From the NCBI RefSeq assembly GCF_015999265.1, contig NZ_JAEAGR010000010.1, forward strand, positions 1 to 64,000: 64,000 nt of DNA, in the 5' to 3' direction. The notes beneath the pieces were generated by a model. It made no database searches, was not told the DNA's origin, and saw only the letters and a program-made list of their open reading frames with translations. The position numbers were made by a program, and so were the translations under genes. Source of the DNA: Mobilitalea sibirica (GTDB taxonomy: Bacteria; Bacillota; Clostridia; Lachnospirales; Lachnospiraceae). Positions 43,631 to 51,596 of this stretch are shown here, piece by piece. Position 1 is the stretch's first letter, and every line of letters starts with the position of its first letter.

Positions 43631-45879
43631 AGCAATTTACTTTGTATACATCAGACAGTGTGGGGAGCCAAACAAATTGCGTTTATCCTCATAAGACAGT
43701 TATTACAGATGAAGTCTCTTTGAAGCAAGCGGCTACACATGACCATGTTTCGGCAGAATATAAGGGTAATTATCGTAGCAGCATGAATTTCATTCAGGCA
43801 GATAATGTACCTCTCGATTGTGATAATGATCATTCAGATAATCCGGATGACTGGGTAACACCACTAGAAGTTGCGTTTGCCTTCCCTAATGTTGCTTTTG
43901 CTGTTGTATATAGTAGAAGCAATATGCTACAGAAGGACAGTAGGTCACCACGTCCAAGATTTCACGTGTTCTTTCCAATACCTCCAGTAACAGATGCAAA
44001 AGTATACTCAGCGTTAAAAAAGGAGATCACATCGTGTTTCCCTTATTTTGATAACAATGCTCTTGATAGCGCAAGATTTTTATTTGGAACAGCCAATGCT
44101 GAGGTAGAACTCTACAGAGGAGATAAAAGTATTGTAGACTTTCTGCAAGATAATAAATTTGAAGAATGGGATAATTCGCAGGATGAAGTACTAGAAGGAA
44201 ATCGAAACAATACGATGTCGGGTATAGCAGGTAAACTCGTTGTTCGTTATGGGAACACCGATGAGGCATATGCTATTTTTCTAAAGAAGGCAGAGAAGTG
44301 CAATCCACCTTTGGAAGAAACAGAATTAAAGACTATATGGAACAGTGCTGTAAAATTTGGGAAATATGTATCTTCTCAGGAGAGCTACATTCCACCAGAA
44401 CAGTACAACACAGATATGAAGTTAAAGCCGGACGATTTTTCCGATGTAGGTCAGGCGATTGTTTTATCAAGAGAATATTTGGAGAGTTTACGTTATTCGC
44501 CATCCACAGATTACATCGTCTACAACGGAAGCTACTGGGAGGAGTCAAAGCCAAAGTCTCAGGCAGTGGCACAGGAACTAACAGCAAGGCAGTTGGAGGA
44601 AGCGGAAGCAGAGATGCAGAAGGCTACGAATGAAATGCTGCAAAATGGTGCTTGGGAGATGCTTGTTGCAATGGGACCTAAGAAAGCAGCATCAGCTTTT
44701 AATGAACAGCAAAGGCATTCCTTTGAGAAATACCAGACCGCACAGCTTTATCGCAATTATGCCATTAAGCGTCGCGATTCCAAATACATCTCATCTGCCT
44801 TAAAAGAAGCTCGCCCAATGTTGGAGATAGAGCAATGTAATCTGGATGCGGATGAGTTTCTATTAAATACACCATCCGGAACATATGACCTACGTAAAGG
44901 ATTAGGTTCTGTTATGAAGCATGATCCACTTGATTTTATTACAAAACAGACAATGGTGGATCCTGGTACGGAAGGAGAAGATCTATGGGAAGCAGCTCTG
45001 AATACATTCTTCTGTGGCGATTTAGATCTCATCCATTATGTTCAGGAGATTGTAGGCCTTGCTGCCATAGGAAAAGTATATGTGGAAGCGTTGATCATTG
45101 CCTATGGGGAAGGTCGTAATGGTAAGTCAACCTTCTGGAATGTAATTGCTAGAGTACTTGGTTCTTACAGCGGTAATATTTCTGCTGATATGTTGACAGT
45201 TGGATGCCGTAGAAATGTAAAGCCGGAATTAGCTGAAGCAAAGGGAAAGAGATTGATAATTGCTGCTGAGATGGAGGAAGGAATGCGCCTAAATACATCA
45301 AATGTGAAACAGTTGTGTTCTACCGATGAAATTTACGCAGAGAAGAAGTACAAGGATCCATTCAGCTATATTCCAAGCCATACACTGGTGCTTTATACCA
45401 ACCACCTTCCTAAAGTAGGCGCTATCGATAGAGGCACCTGGCGTCGTCTGATTGTAATTCCTTTTAGTGCAAAGATAGAAGGCAACGCAGATGTGAAGAA
45501 CTATGCAGATTATTTACTTGAAAATGCAGGAGGCGCAATTCTTTCTTGGGTGATTGAAGGTGCTACGAAGGTAATCGGACATAAATTCAAGATTGAAGCA
45601 CCAGAGAAGGTAAAGGCTGCAATTCAGTCATATAAGGAAAATAATGATTGGCTTTCACATTATCTAACTGACTGCTGCGAAGTGGATAATTCTTATAGTG
45701 CAAAGTCTAGTGAAGTTTATAGCTCATACCGCACTTATTGCATGCAGGTGGGTGAGTTTATTCGCGGTACAGCAGATTTCTATGCAGCGCTGGAAACAGC
45801 CGGATTTGACCGTAAAAGAACCCGTGATAATAATCTAATTCTGGGACTAAAGCTGAAGCCGGAATTCCTTGAAGTATAA
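43627..45879 (+). CDS. Phage primase-helicase (D5/P4 type)
   Basis: This 750-residue replication protein has an N-terminal primase-like half (about 1-270) with VPLDCDNDHSDNPDDW and RPRFHVFFPI. A primase-C-terminal region (NRNNTMSGIAGKLVVRYG) and a D5-type SF3 helicase (about 390-750) follow. Walker A is YGEGRNGKSTFWN near residue 494, Walker B lies in KRLIIAAEMEE, and sensor-like LVLYTNHLPKVGAIDRGTWRRLIVIPF follows. It would unwind phage DNA and lay primers for the family A polymerase coded in the leftward block. GGAGGTG precedes the ATG. Confidence 0.93.
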   Translation: MKQFTLYTSDSVGSQTNCVYPHKTVITDEVSLKQAATHDHVSAEYKGNYRSSMNFIQADNVPLDCDNDHSDNPDDWVTPLEVAFAFPNVAFAVVYSRSNMLQKDSRSPRPRFHVFFPIPPVTDAKVYSALKKEITSCFPYFDNNALDSARFLFGTANAEVELYRGDKSIVDFLQDNKFEEWDNSQDEVLEGNRNNTMSGIAGKLVVRYGNTDEAYAIFLKKAEKCNPPLEETELKTIWNSAVKFGKYVSSQESYIPPEQYNTDMKLKPDDFSDVGQAIVLSREYLESLRYSPSTDYIVYNGSYWEESKPKSQAVAQELTARQLEEAEAEMQKATNEMLQNGAWEMLVAMGPKKAASAFNEQQRHSFEKYQTAQLYRNYAIKRRDSKYISSALKEARPMLEIEQCNLDADEFLLNTPSGTYDLRKGLGSVMKHDPLDFITKQTMVDPGTEGEDLWEAALNTFFCGDLDLIHYVQEIVGLAAIGKVYVEALIIAYGEGRNGKSTFWNVIARVLGSYSGNISADMLTVGCRRNVKPELAEAKGKRLIIAAEMEEGMRLNTSNVKQLCSTDEIYAEKKYKDPFSYIPSHTLVLYTNHLPKVGAIDRGTWRRLIVIPFSAKIEGNADVKNYADYLLENAGGAILSWVIEGATKVIGHKFKIEAPEKVKAAIQSYKENNDWLSHYLTDCCEVDNSYSAKSSEVYSSYRTYCMQVGEFIRGTADFYAALETAGFDRKRTRDNNLILGLKLKPEFLEV

Positions 45880-45893
45880 GGCTTTTTAACTAT

Positions 45894-45993
45894 GTGTGGA
45901 GGTCTATGGAACTTGATATATAAACTTTCTTATAGGGGTAAAAAAATAGCCTATATATAAAGTTATAGAATCAGCCTCCAAAGACCTCCACAC
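45894..45993. repeat. Inverted repeat between primase and VRR-NUC genes (origin candidate)
   Basis: GTGTGGAGGTCT (45894-45905) faces AGACCTCCACAC (45982-45993), a perfect 12-bp pair about 76 bases apart. Between them are AT-rich words (GATATATAAACTTTC, CCTATATATAAAGTT) that themselves form an imperfect inverted pair. An AT-rich core inside GC-richer arms next to the primase gene could be a phage replication origin. Confidence 0.5.
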
Positions 45994-46026
45994 CCCAATA
46001 ATCTTGATGGAAAGGTATGCGAGAAA

Positions 46027-46308
46027 ATGCGTGAGAAGACTATAGAACAAAAACTTGTTGTAGCAGTTAAAGCCAAAGGTGGTATTTGCCCGAAGTTTAC
46101 ATCACCTAGCTTTTCGGGTATGCCGGATAGATTGATATTACTTCCGGGAGGAAAGCTTGGATTTGTGGAAGTGAAAGCACCTGGTGAGAAACAAAGACCG
46201 TTGCAGCTTACTAGACATAAGTTACTTTGTCAATTGGGATTTAAAGTATATGTGTTAGATTCGGTAGAAAAGATCGGAGGGATTATTGATGCAATACAAT
46301 CCACATAG
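46027..46308 (+). CDS. VRR-NUC domain nuclease
   Basis: This is a 93-residue stand-alone VRR-NUC protein. EQKLVVAVKAKGGICPKFTSPSFSGMPDRLILLPGGKLGFVEVKAPGEKQRPLQ contains the D of GMPDR and the ExK of FVEVK, the catalytic core of the PD-(D/E)XK superfamily. RHKLLCQLGFKVYVLDS completes the fold. In phages it always sits beside an SNF2 helicase, as here (20-base overlap). The pair may resolve branched DNA. GGAAAGG precedes the ATG. Confidence 0.92.
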   Translation: MREKTIEQKLVVAVKAKGGICPKFTSPSFSGMPDRLILLPGGKLGFVEVKAPGEKQRPLQLTRHKLLCQLGFKVYVLDSVEKIGGIIDAIQST

Positions 46309-47656
46309 CTACCAGCAATATGCTATCGAATATATCAAAACACATCCCATTGCAGCAGTCCTTTTAGATATGGGTCTGGGAAAAACAAGTATTACTCTGA
46401 CTGCAATAGTTGACTTGTTATTTGATTACTTCGAGATACACAAGGTTTTAGTGGTAGCACCGTTAAGAGTGGCAAGAAATACCTGGTCAGCAGAAATAGC
46501 CAAGTGGGAGCATCTACAGGATTTGAAGTACTCCATAGCAGTTGGAACAGAAGCCGACAGGCTTACGGCACTAAAAGCCAAAGCAGATATTTACATTATC
46601 AATCGTGAGAATCTTCAATGGCTGATTGAGAAAAGCAATCTTCCATTTGATTACGACATGGTTGTAATCGATGAGCTATCTTCATTTAAGAACTGGCAGT
46701 CAAAGAGATTTAGAGCTTTTATGAAGGTAAGACCAAAGATAAAAAGAGTAGTAGGACTCACAGGAACACCAAGTAGTAACGGTTTGATGGATTTGTTTGC
46801 TGAGTTCCGTGTGCTTGATATGGGTTTGCGTCTTGGAAGATTCATTACCCAGTTTCGTAATAACTACTTCAAGCCAGATAGAATGAGTGGTCAGATTGTT
46901 TATAGTTACAAACTATTGCCTGGAGCTGAGCAACGGATCTATGACAAAATATCGGATATTACGATTTCTATGAAATCCACCTACTATCTGCAGATGCCAG
47001 AACTAATTAATTCTAACTATTTAGTATATCTGGACCCAGAAGAACAGGATTTATACGATGATATGAAAAGAGATTTGATGCTTCCTTTTCGTGACGATGA
47101 TGATATTACAGCAGCAAACGCGGCAGCACTTTCAGGGAAGCTTTGTCAAATGGCAAATGGGGCAGTGTATTCCGATACAAATGAAATCGTGTATATCCAC
47201 GACAAAAAACTGGATGCTTTGGAGGATATTATTGAAGCAGCAAACAGTAAGCCAATCTTAGTGGCTTATTGGTTTCGACATGATTTGGAGCGTATCACAG
47301 AGAGGCTTAATAAATTAAAAGTAGAATTCACACAGCTGAATACAGACAAAAGTATCCAAAAATGGAATGCTGGTAAGCTTCCTGTAGCATTAATACATCC
47401 TGCGAGTGCCGGTCATGGCCTTAACCTCCAATCTGGTGGATCCACCATAGTCTGGTTTGGAATGACATGGTCCTTGGAATTGTATCAACAAACAATAGCA
47501 AGGTTGTGGAGACAAGGGCAGATAGAAAATACCGTTGTGGTGCAGCACATAGTTGCCGCTGGAACGATTGATGAGAGGATTTTAAAAGCATTGTCAGAAA
47601 AGAACAATACACAATCCGCATTAATCGATGCTGTAAAGGCTAATCTGCAAATCTGA
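46289..47656 (+). CDS. SNF2-type DEAD/DEAH helicase
   Basis: This 455-residue helicase begins at ATG 46289 with GGAGGG seven bases before (TTG 46286 is one codon earlier). Walker A is VLLDMGLGKTSIT, motif II is MVVIDELSSFKN, motif III is VVGLTGTPSSNG, and the second lobe carries QSGGSTIVWFGMTWSLELYQQTIARLWRQGQ (motifs V and VI). It uses ATP to move on duplex DNA. Its coupling with the VRR-NUC gene suggests a nuclease-translocase pair in phage replication or recombination. Confidence 0.93.
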   Translation: MQYNPHSYQQYAIEYIKTHPIAAVLLDMGLGKTSITLTAIVDLLFDYFEIHKVLVVAPLRVARNTWSAEIAKWEHLQDLKYSIAVGTEADRLTALKAKADIYIINRENLQWLIEKSNLPFDYDMVVIDELSSFKNWQSKRFRAFMKVRPKIKRVVGLTGTPSSNGLMDLFAEFRVLDMGLRLGRFITQFRNNYFKPDRMSGQIVYSYKLLPGAEQRIYDKISDITISMKSTYYLQMPELINSNYLVYLDPEEQDLYDDMKRDLMLPFRDDDDITAANAAALSGKLCQMANGAVYSDTNEIVYIHDKKLDALEDIIEAANSKPILVAYWFRHDLERITERLNKLKVEFTQLNTDKSIQKWNAGKLPVALIHPASAGHGLNLQSGGSTIVWFGMTWSLELYQQTIARLWRQGQIENTVVVQHIVAAGTIDERILKALSEKNNTQSALIDAVKANLQI

Positions 47657-47710
47657 GACAATCTGAGTAAATCCGAGGGAATAAAAATTCTAAAATCGGA
47701 GGTACTGTTT

Positions 47711-48031
47711 ATGTACAAAAACAATAGTCAAGCTAAACCTTTTATAGTTGAAGATGGATTTTCCAATCTAGCAAATGCCATTATCATACAGGCAGTTAAG
47801 GACTACCGAGAAGCAATCCATTTCCTAAAACACCATCCACATACTCCTGATCTAGATACTGAGGAAGCGAAAAAGGATATTCGAAAGATTACTCTGCTAA
47901 ATAATATCATTAAAAATGAAGGAGAGCGGGATGATGTAGAACGCTTTTTCCGTTCCGGTTGGTTTGGGGAGCTCACTGCTCTGGATGGTGATGTTCTATT
48001 AAAGCAGATTCGTGAAATGGAGGTGGGCTAA
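47711..48031 (+). CDS. Phage protein of unknown function
   Basis: This is a 106-residue helical, charged protein: FSNLANAIIIQAVKDYREAIHFLKHHP..EEAKKDIRKITLLNNIIKNEGERDDVERFFRSGWFGELTALDGDVLLKQIREME. Genes of this kind commonly stand between the SNF2 helicase and the sigma-like gene in Bacillota prophages. CGGAGGTACTG precedes the ATG. I do not know a function. Confidence 0.75.
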   Translation: MYKNNSQAKPFIVEDGFSNLANAIIIQAVKDYREAIHFLKHHPHTPDLDTEEAKKDIRKITLLNNIIKNEGERDDVERFFRSGWFGELTALDGDVLLKQIREMEVG

Positions 48032-48032
48032 T

Positions 48033-48449
48033 ATGACTGCTTTAGATTTTCTTAGCCAAGCTTACCGACTTGATCTTCGCATTGATAGTAAGCTTGAACA
48101 GCTTGCTTCCTTAAATGAACTGGCAACAAAATGCACCACTACTATCAGCGGTATGCCTCGTAACCCCAACCATAACGTATCCTCTATGGCAAATGTAGTT
48201 GCAAAGATTGTGGATCTCCAAAGAGAAATTGATCGTGACATACATCAGTTAATGGACATTAAGCGGCAGATTGCTGCTAGTATCAAAGCAGTCGAAAATA
48301 AGGAATACCAGACCTTGCTTGAGCTTCGTTTTCTTTGCGGCTGTACATGGGAGGAAGTTGCTATCAAGATGGGTTATAGCATTCAGCATACTTATCGAAT
48401 GCGTGATAGAGCACTAAAGAAGGTTGTTGTTAATGCAAGTGGAGAGTAA
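48033..48449 (+). CDS. Sigma-70 region 4-like late regulator
   Basis: This 138-residue protein begins at ATG 48033 (GGAGGTGGGC upstream). The first two thirds form a helical coiled coil (FLSQAYRLDLRIDSKLEQLASLNELATKC..VAKIVDLQREIDRDIHQLMDIKRQI). The C-terminal third is an HTH, YQTLLELRFLCGCTWEEVAIKMGYSIQHTYRMRDRALKKV, as in ArpU/RinA-type activators and DUF1492. Its position just before the packaging genes fits an activator of late transcription. Confidence 0.85.
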   Translation: MTALDFLSQAYRLDLRIDSKLEQLASLNELATKCTTTISGMPRNPNHNVSSMANVVAKIVDLQREIDRDIHQLMDIKRQIAASIKAVENKEYQTLLELRFLCGCTWEEVAIKMGYSIQHTYRMRDRALKKVVVNASGE

Positions 48450-48509
48450 AGGAGAGTTGATGTTATTGCAGAATATAGTATAATGGTATTGTAGAAAGTA
48501 TAGACACAG

Positions 48510-48541
48510 GCCACCGCAGGAGAGATCCTTGGTGGCTTTTG
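48510..48541 (+). terminator. Terminator between early and packaging genes
   Basis: GCCACC (48510-48515) pairs with GGTGGC (48531-48536), with an inner GGA/TCC pair, and TTTTG follows. It stands between the sigma-like regulator gene and the HNH gene, a plausible antitermination or late-control point. Confidence 0.65.
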
Positions 48542-48567
48542 TTATGCCCAAAAATGAGGTGAAGCAA

Positions 48568-48927
48568 ATGCCAAGGAAACCTAAGCGACCTTGTTCATAT
48601 CCTAGCTGTCCTGAGTTAACTGATGGTCGCTTTTGTGAGGAGCATGCAAAGAAGGAAGCATCACGGTATGAAAAGTATGACCGTGACCCTGAAACAAGAA
48701 GGCGTTATGGTCGAGCCTGGAAGCGCATTCGAGATAGTTATATTGCAGCTCACCCTCTCTGTGAAGAGTGTAGGAAGAATGGAAGGCTGACACCAGCAAA
48801 TGAGGTACATCATATCTTACCACTTTCAAAAGGTGGAACTCATGATAAAAGGAATCTGATGGCACTTTGTACTCCTTGTCATTCTACTATCACTGCAAGA
48901 GATGGGGATCGTTGGAGAACCCGGTAG
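48568..48927 (+). CDS. HNH endonuclease of the packaging module
   Basis: This 119-residue HNH protein begins at ATG 48568 (GAGGTGA before it). MPRKPKRPCSYPSCPELTDGRFCEEH holds a zinc-like Cys set. The core ARPLC-like segment AHPLCEECRKNGRLTPANEVHHILPLSKGGTHDKRNLMALCTPCHSTITARDG has the HNH residues (VHHILPLSKGG; H near the end) and two CxxC pairs. Phages of the HK97 group with cos ends usually code such an HNH protein next to terminase, where it is needed for DNA cutting in packaging. It is thus a working phage gene and not a homing intruder. Confidence 0.92.
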   Translation: MPRKPKRPCSYPSCPELTDGRFCEEHAKKEASRYEKYDRDPETRRRYGRAWKRIRDSYIAAHPLCEECRKNGRLTPANEVHHILPLSKGGTHDKRNLMALCTPCHSTITARDGDRWRTR

Positions 48928-49040
48928 GGGGATGAGAATCTCCACAGCTTTTCAATTGTGCAACGGGCGTGGGGCATCACGCAAAAAAAGTCCAGTTCAA
49001 ACGGGGGATTAACCCCTGCAAGTCAAGAAAGGAGCAAAAT
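48928..49040 (+). other. Candidate cos region before the terminase small subunit gene
   Basis: The 113-base gap between the HNH and terminase genes is GC-richer than other gaps. It contains short hairpins GCGTG/CACGC near 48967 and GGGG-ATTAA-CCCC near 49003. HK97-like phages with an HNH gene beside terminase often have the cohesive-end site here. No cut site can be named. Confidence 0.4.
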
Positions 49041-49619
49041 GTGGCGAAAGACGGAACGAATAGAGGAGGTAGACGAGTTCGTGCAGGTGATAAGCCACTA
49101 CCACTTTCTGATAAAATAGCAAGCGGCAAAGCAGCAAAGATTTTAGAGGTACCAGACCTACAGCCTGAAACCGTATTTAAGATTGATGAACCAGAGGGAG
49201 TCGTAGAATTGTACGGAGAAGATATGCCCGCTCCAAGTGATTACCTTAGTGCAAAGCAAAGGGATGGTAAGCCGTTAGGTGCAGATTTATTATACACGGA
49301 AACATGGAAATGGTTGAAAGAACGTGGGTGTGAGAAGTTCGTCAACCCTCGATTGATTGAAGCCTATGCTCAAGCATTTACACGTTATATCCAGTGTGAG
49401 GAAGCGATTAGTACATACGGACTTTTAGGAAAACATCCAACCACAGGTGGTGCTATAACAAGTCCATTTGTACAGATGAGCCAGTCGTTTCAAAAGCAGG
49501 CAAATCTCATATGGTATGAGATTTTTGATATTGTAAAGCAAAATTGCACCACATCATTTGTTGGAAATCCTCAAGACGATATTATGGAGGCTCTTTTATC
49601 AGGAAGAAAAGGTAGGTAA
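49041..49619 (+). CDS. Terminase small subunit (P27 family)
   Basis: This 192-residue protein begins at GTG 49041 (AAAGGAGC upstream): VAKDGTNRGGRRVRAGDKPLPLSDKIASGKAAKIL. The longer frame is not needed. The body matches P27-type small terminase: LGADLLYTETWKWLKERGCEKFVNPRLIEAYAQAFTRYIQCEEAISTYG..ITSPFVQMSQSFQKQANLIWYEIFDIVKQN. It recognises phage DNA and guides the large subunit, whose gene is 5.3 kb downstream. Between the two lie DNA methyltransferase genes and small genes, an insertion often seen in this phage group. Confidence 0.92.
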   Translation: MAKDGTNRGGRRVRAGDKPLPLSDKIASGKAAKILEVPDLQPETVFKIDEPEGVVELYGEDMPAPSDYLSAKQRDGKPLGADLLYTETWKWLKERGCEKFVNPRLIEAYAQAFTRYIQCEEAISTYGLLGKHPTTGGAITSPFVQMSQSFQKQANLIWYEIFDIVKQNCTTSFVGNPQDDIMEALLSGRKGR

Positions 49620-49622
49620 CAT

Positions 49623-49769
49623 ATGACTCTTACTATGTTTTTAAAGCAACTAAAAATGCAAAGAGATAGATTAACAAAGCAACAATTTAAAACAATACGT
49701 GGGCAAGCAATTGCGGGAGATATTGTTGGTGCAAATAAAGGTCTTATAAAATTACTAAGCCGGGGGTGA
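49623..49769 (+). CDS. Small phage protein, 48 residues
   Basis: The frame MTLTMFLKQLKMQRDRLTKQQFKTIRGQAIAGDIVGANKGLIKLLSRG is short and basic. It starts 3 bases after the terminase stop (GGTAGGTAAC upstream) and overlaps the methyltransferase frame by a few bases. Similar short proteins with TIRGQALAGD-like cores stand at this place in many Bacillota prophages. Function is unknown. Confidence 0.7.
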   Translation: MTLTMFLKQLKMQRDRLTKQQFKTIRGQAIAGDIVGANKGLIKLLSRG

Positions 49770-49774
49770 TTATT

Positions 49775-51031
49775 TTGGATAAAGAAAATAAGTTTACACA
49801 GGAAATGAAGCAAGTTGAAGTATCAAAACTTGTACCGTATGCAAATAATTCAAGAACCCATAGCAAAGAGCAAATAAAAAAAATACAATCAAGTCTTAGG
49901 GAGTTCGGTTTTGTGAATCCGATTTTGATTGATAGAAAATATAATATTATAGCTGGCCATGGTAGATTGTTAGCTGCGAAAGAAGATGGCTTAGAAACCG
50001 TGCCTTGCGTATTTGTAGACCATCTAACGGAAGCACAAAAGAAAGCCTACATTATTGCAGATAACAGGTTAGCTGAAGATGCAGGATGGGATAAAGATTT
50101 ATTGGCCATTGAACTGGAAAGTTTACAGGAACTGGACTTTGATATCGACCTTTTAGGTTTCGATGCAGCTGAATTAAATACACTATTAAACTCTGCTGAA
50201 GATGTAAAAGAAGATAATTTTGATGTCGAAGAAGAGCTAAAGAAGCCTACATTCTCAAAGCAAGGTGATTTGTGGATTTTAGGTAGGCATCGTCTTTTAT
50301 GTGGAGACAGTACAAAATCAGAAACATATGAAAAATTGATGGATGGTAAGAAGGCAAATCTAATCGTTACCGATCCTCCGTATAATACGAACTATGAAGG
50401 CACTGCAGGAAAGATACAAAATGATAATCTTTCGTCAGATGCCTTTTTTAATTTCCTTTTTGATAGTTTTAGCAATATGGCAAAGGTTATTGCTAATGAT
50501 GGTTCCATTTATGTGTTCCATGCCGATACAGAAGGACTTAACTTTAGAAAAGCGTTCTCTGATGCAGGATTTTATTTAAGTGGTACCTGCATATGGAAAA
50601 AACAAAGTCTTGTTTTAGGAAGAAGTCCATACCAATGGCAGCATGAACCAATTCTCTTTGGATGGAAGAAAAAAGGGAAACATCAATGGTACTCCGATCG
50701 AAAGCAAACGACTATCTGGGAATTTGACAGGCCGAGTAAAAATGCGGATCATCCAACGATGAAACCAGTAGCACTTATAGCTTATCCAATTGGAAATTCC
50801 AGTTTAACTAACTCAATCGTTCTTGACCCCTTCGGAGGCTCTGGAAGCACACTTATTGCTTGTGAGCAGATTGATCGTATCTGCTATATGGTTGAGTTAG
50901 ATGAAAAGTATTGTGATGTTATTGTCAATCGATATATTGAGCAAGTCGGTAATTCAGATGGTGTACTTCTTCTAAGAGATGGTATCGAGTATAGGTACCA
51001 TGATATATCGGAGGTGACTACCAATGAGTGA
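49775..51031 (+). CDS. ParB-domain DNA methyltransferase (N6-adenine or N4-cytosine)
   Basis: This is a fusion of about 418 residues. A ParB-like nuclease-fold domain comes first (VEVSKLVPYANNSRTHSKEQIKKIQSSLREFGFVNPILIDRKYNIIAGHGRLLAAK). A beta-class amino-methyltransferase follows: LIVTDPPYNTNYEG (DPPY near residue 200), then VLDPFGGSGSTLIACEQIDRICYMVELDEKYC (AdoMet-binding motif I). It probably protects phage DNA from host restriction. TTG 49775 follows GGGGGTGAT; GTG 49766 is an alternative. It overlaps the next HNH gene by 8 bases. Confidence 0.92.
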   Translation: MDKENKFTQEMKQVEVSKLVPYANNSRTHSKEQIKKIQSSLREFGFVNPILIDRKYNIIAGHGRLLAAKEDGLETVPCVFVDHLTEAQKKAYIIADNRLAEDAGWDKDLLAIELESLQELDFDIDLLGFDAAELNTLLNSAEDVKEDNFDVEEELKKPTFSKQGDLWILGRHRLLCGDSTKSETYEKLMDGKKANLIVTDPPYNTNYEGTAGKIQNDNLSSDAFFNFLFDSFSNMAKVIANDGSIYVFHADTEGLNFRKAFSDAGFYLSGTCIWKKQSLVLGRSPYQWQHEPILFGWKKKGKHQWYSDRKQTTIWEFDRPSKNADHPTMKPVALIAYPIGNSSLTNSIVLDPFGGSGSTLIACEQIDRICYMVELDEKYCDVIVNRYIEQVGNSDGVLLLRDGIEYRYHDISEVTTNE

Positions 51032-51596
51032 AGAATGGAAGCCTATATTAGGCTTTGATAATGAATACCATGTAAGTGATAAAGGCAGGGTATTTAGTTT
51101 ACGAAATAACACTGTGCTCCAACCAAAAAAGACAAAAAAAGGATATTATAGAGTAAGCCTTTCTGCAAATGGAATAAGAAAAGACTGTATGATTCATAGG
51201 CTCGTGGCTGAAGCTTTCATTCCCAACCCAGTAAAAAAGTTAACAGTGAATCATATTAACGAAAATAAACAAGATAATTGTATTGAAAATTTAGAATGGG
51301 CAACTCAAGCGGAACAAAATATTCATGGTACAAGAATTGCTCGTGTTATAGAAAATACAGATTATAAAGCAAGAAATATAGACTATAAAGTCGTTGCAGC
51401 AAAACATGATTACAATCAAATTAATAGAAAACAAATGAAACCCGTGCTTCAGTATGATAAGCATGGGATTTTTATTGCTCGTCACGAGGGGGTAGCTGCA
51501 GCATCGAGAAGTATTGGAGTAAATGCAGGGCATATTTGTTGCTGTCTCAAAGGGAGGAGGATTAGTTGTGGTGGATATCAGTGGAAATATGCATAA
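51024..51596 (+). CDS. NUMOD4/HNH homing-type endonuclease between methyltransferases
   Basis: This 190-residue protein starts with NUMOD4 (SEEWKPILGFDNEYHVSDKGRVFSLRNNTVLQPKK). HNH_3 follows (CMIHRLVAEAFIPNPVKKLTVNHINENKQDNCIENLEWATQAEQNIHG), and it ends with NUMOD1 (KPVLQYDKHGIFIARHEGVAAASRSIGVNAGHICCCLKGRRISCGGYQWKYA). It sits between the two methyltransferase genes and overlaps both (8 and about 29 bases). GGAGGTGACTACC before its ATG is inside the upstream gene. It is probably a mobile nuclease lodged in the operon. Confidence 0.9.
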   Translation: MSEEWKPILGFDNEYHVSDKGRVFSLRNNTVLQPKKTKKGYYRVSLSANGIRKDCMIHRLVAEAFIPNPVKKLTVNHINENKQDNCIENLEWATQAEQNIHGTRIARVIENTDYKARNIDYKVVAAKHDYNQINRKQMKPVLQYDKHGIFIARHEGVAAASRSIGVNAGHICCCLKGRRISCGGYQWKYA

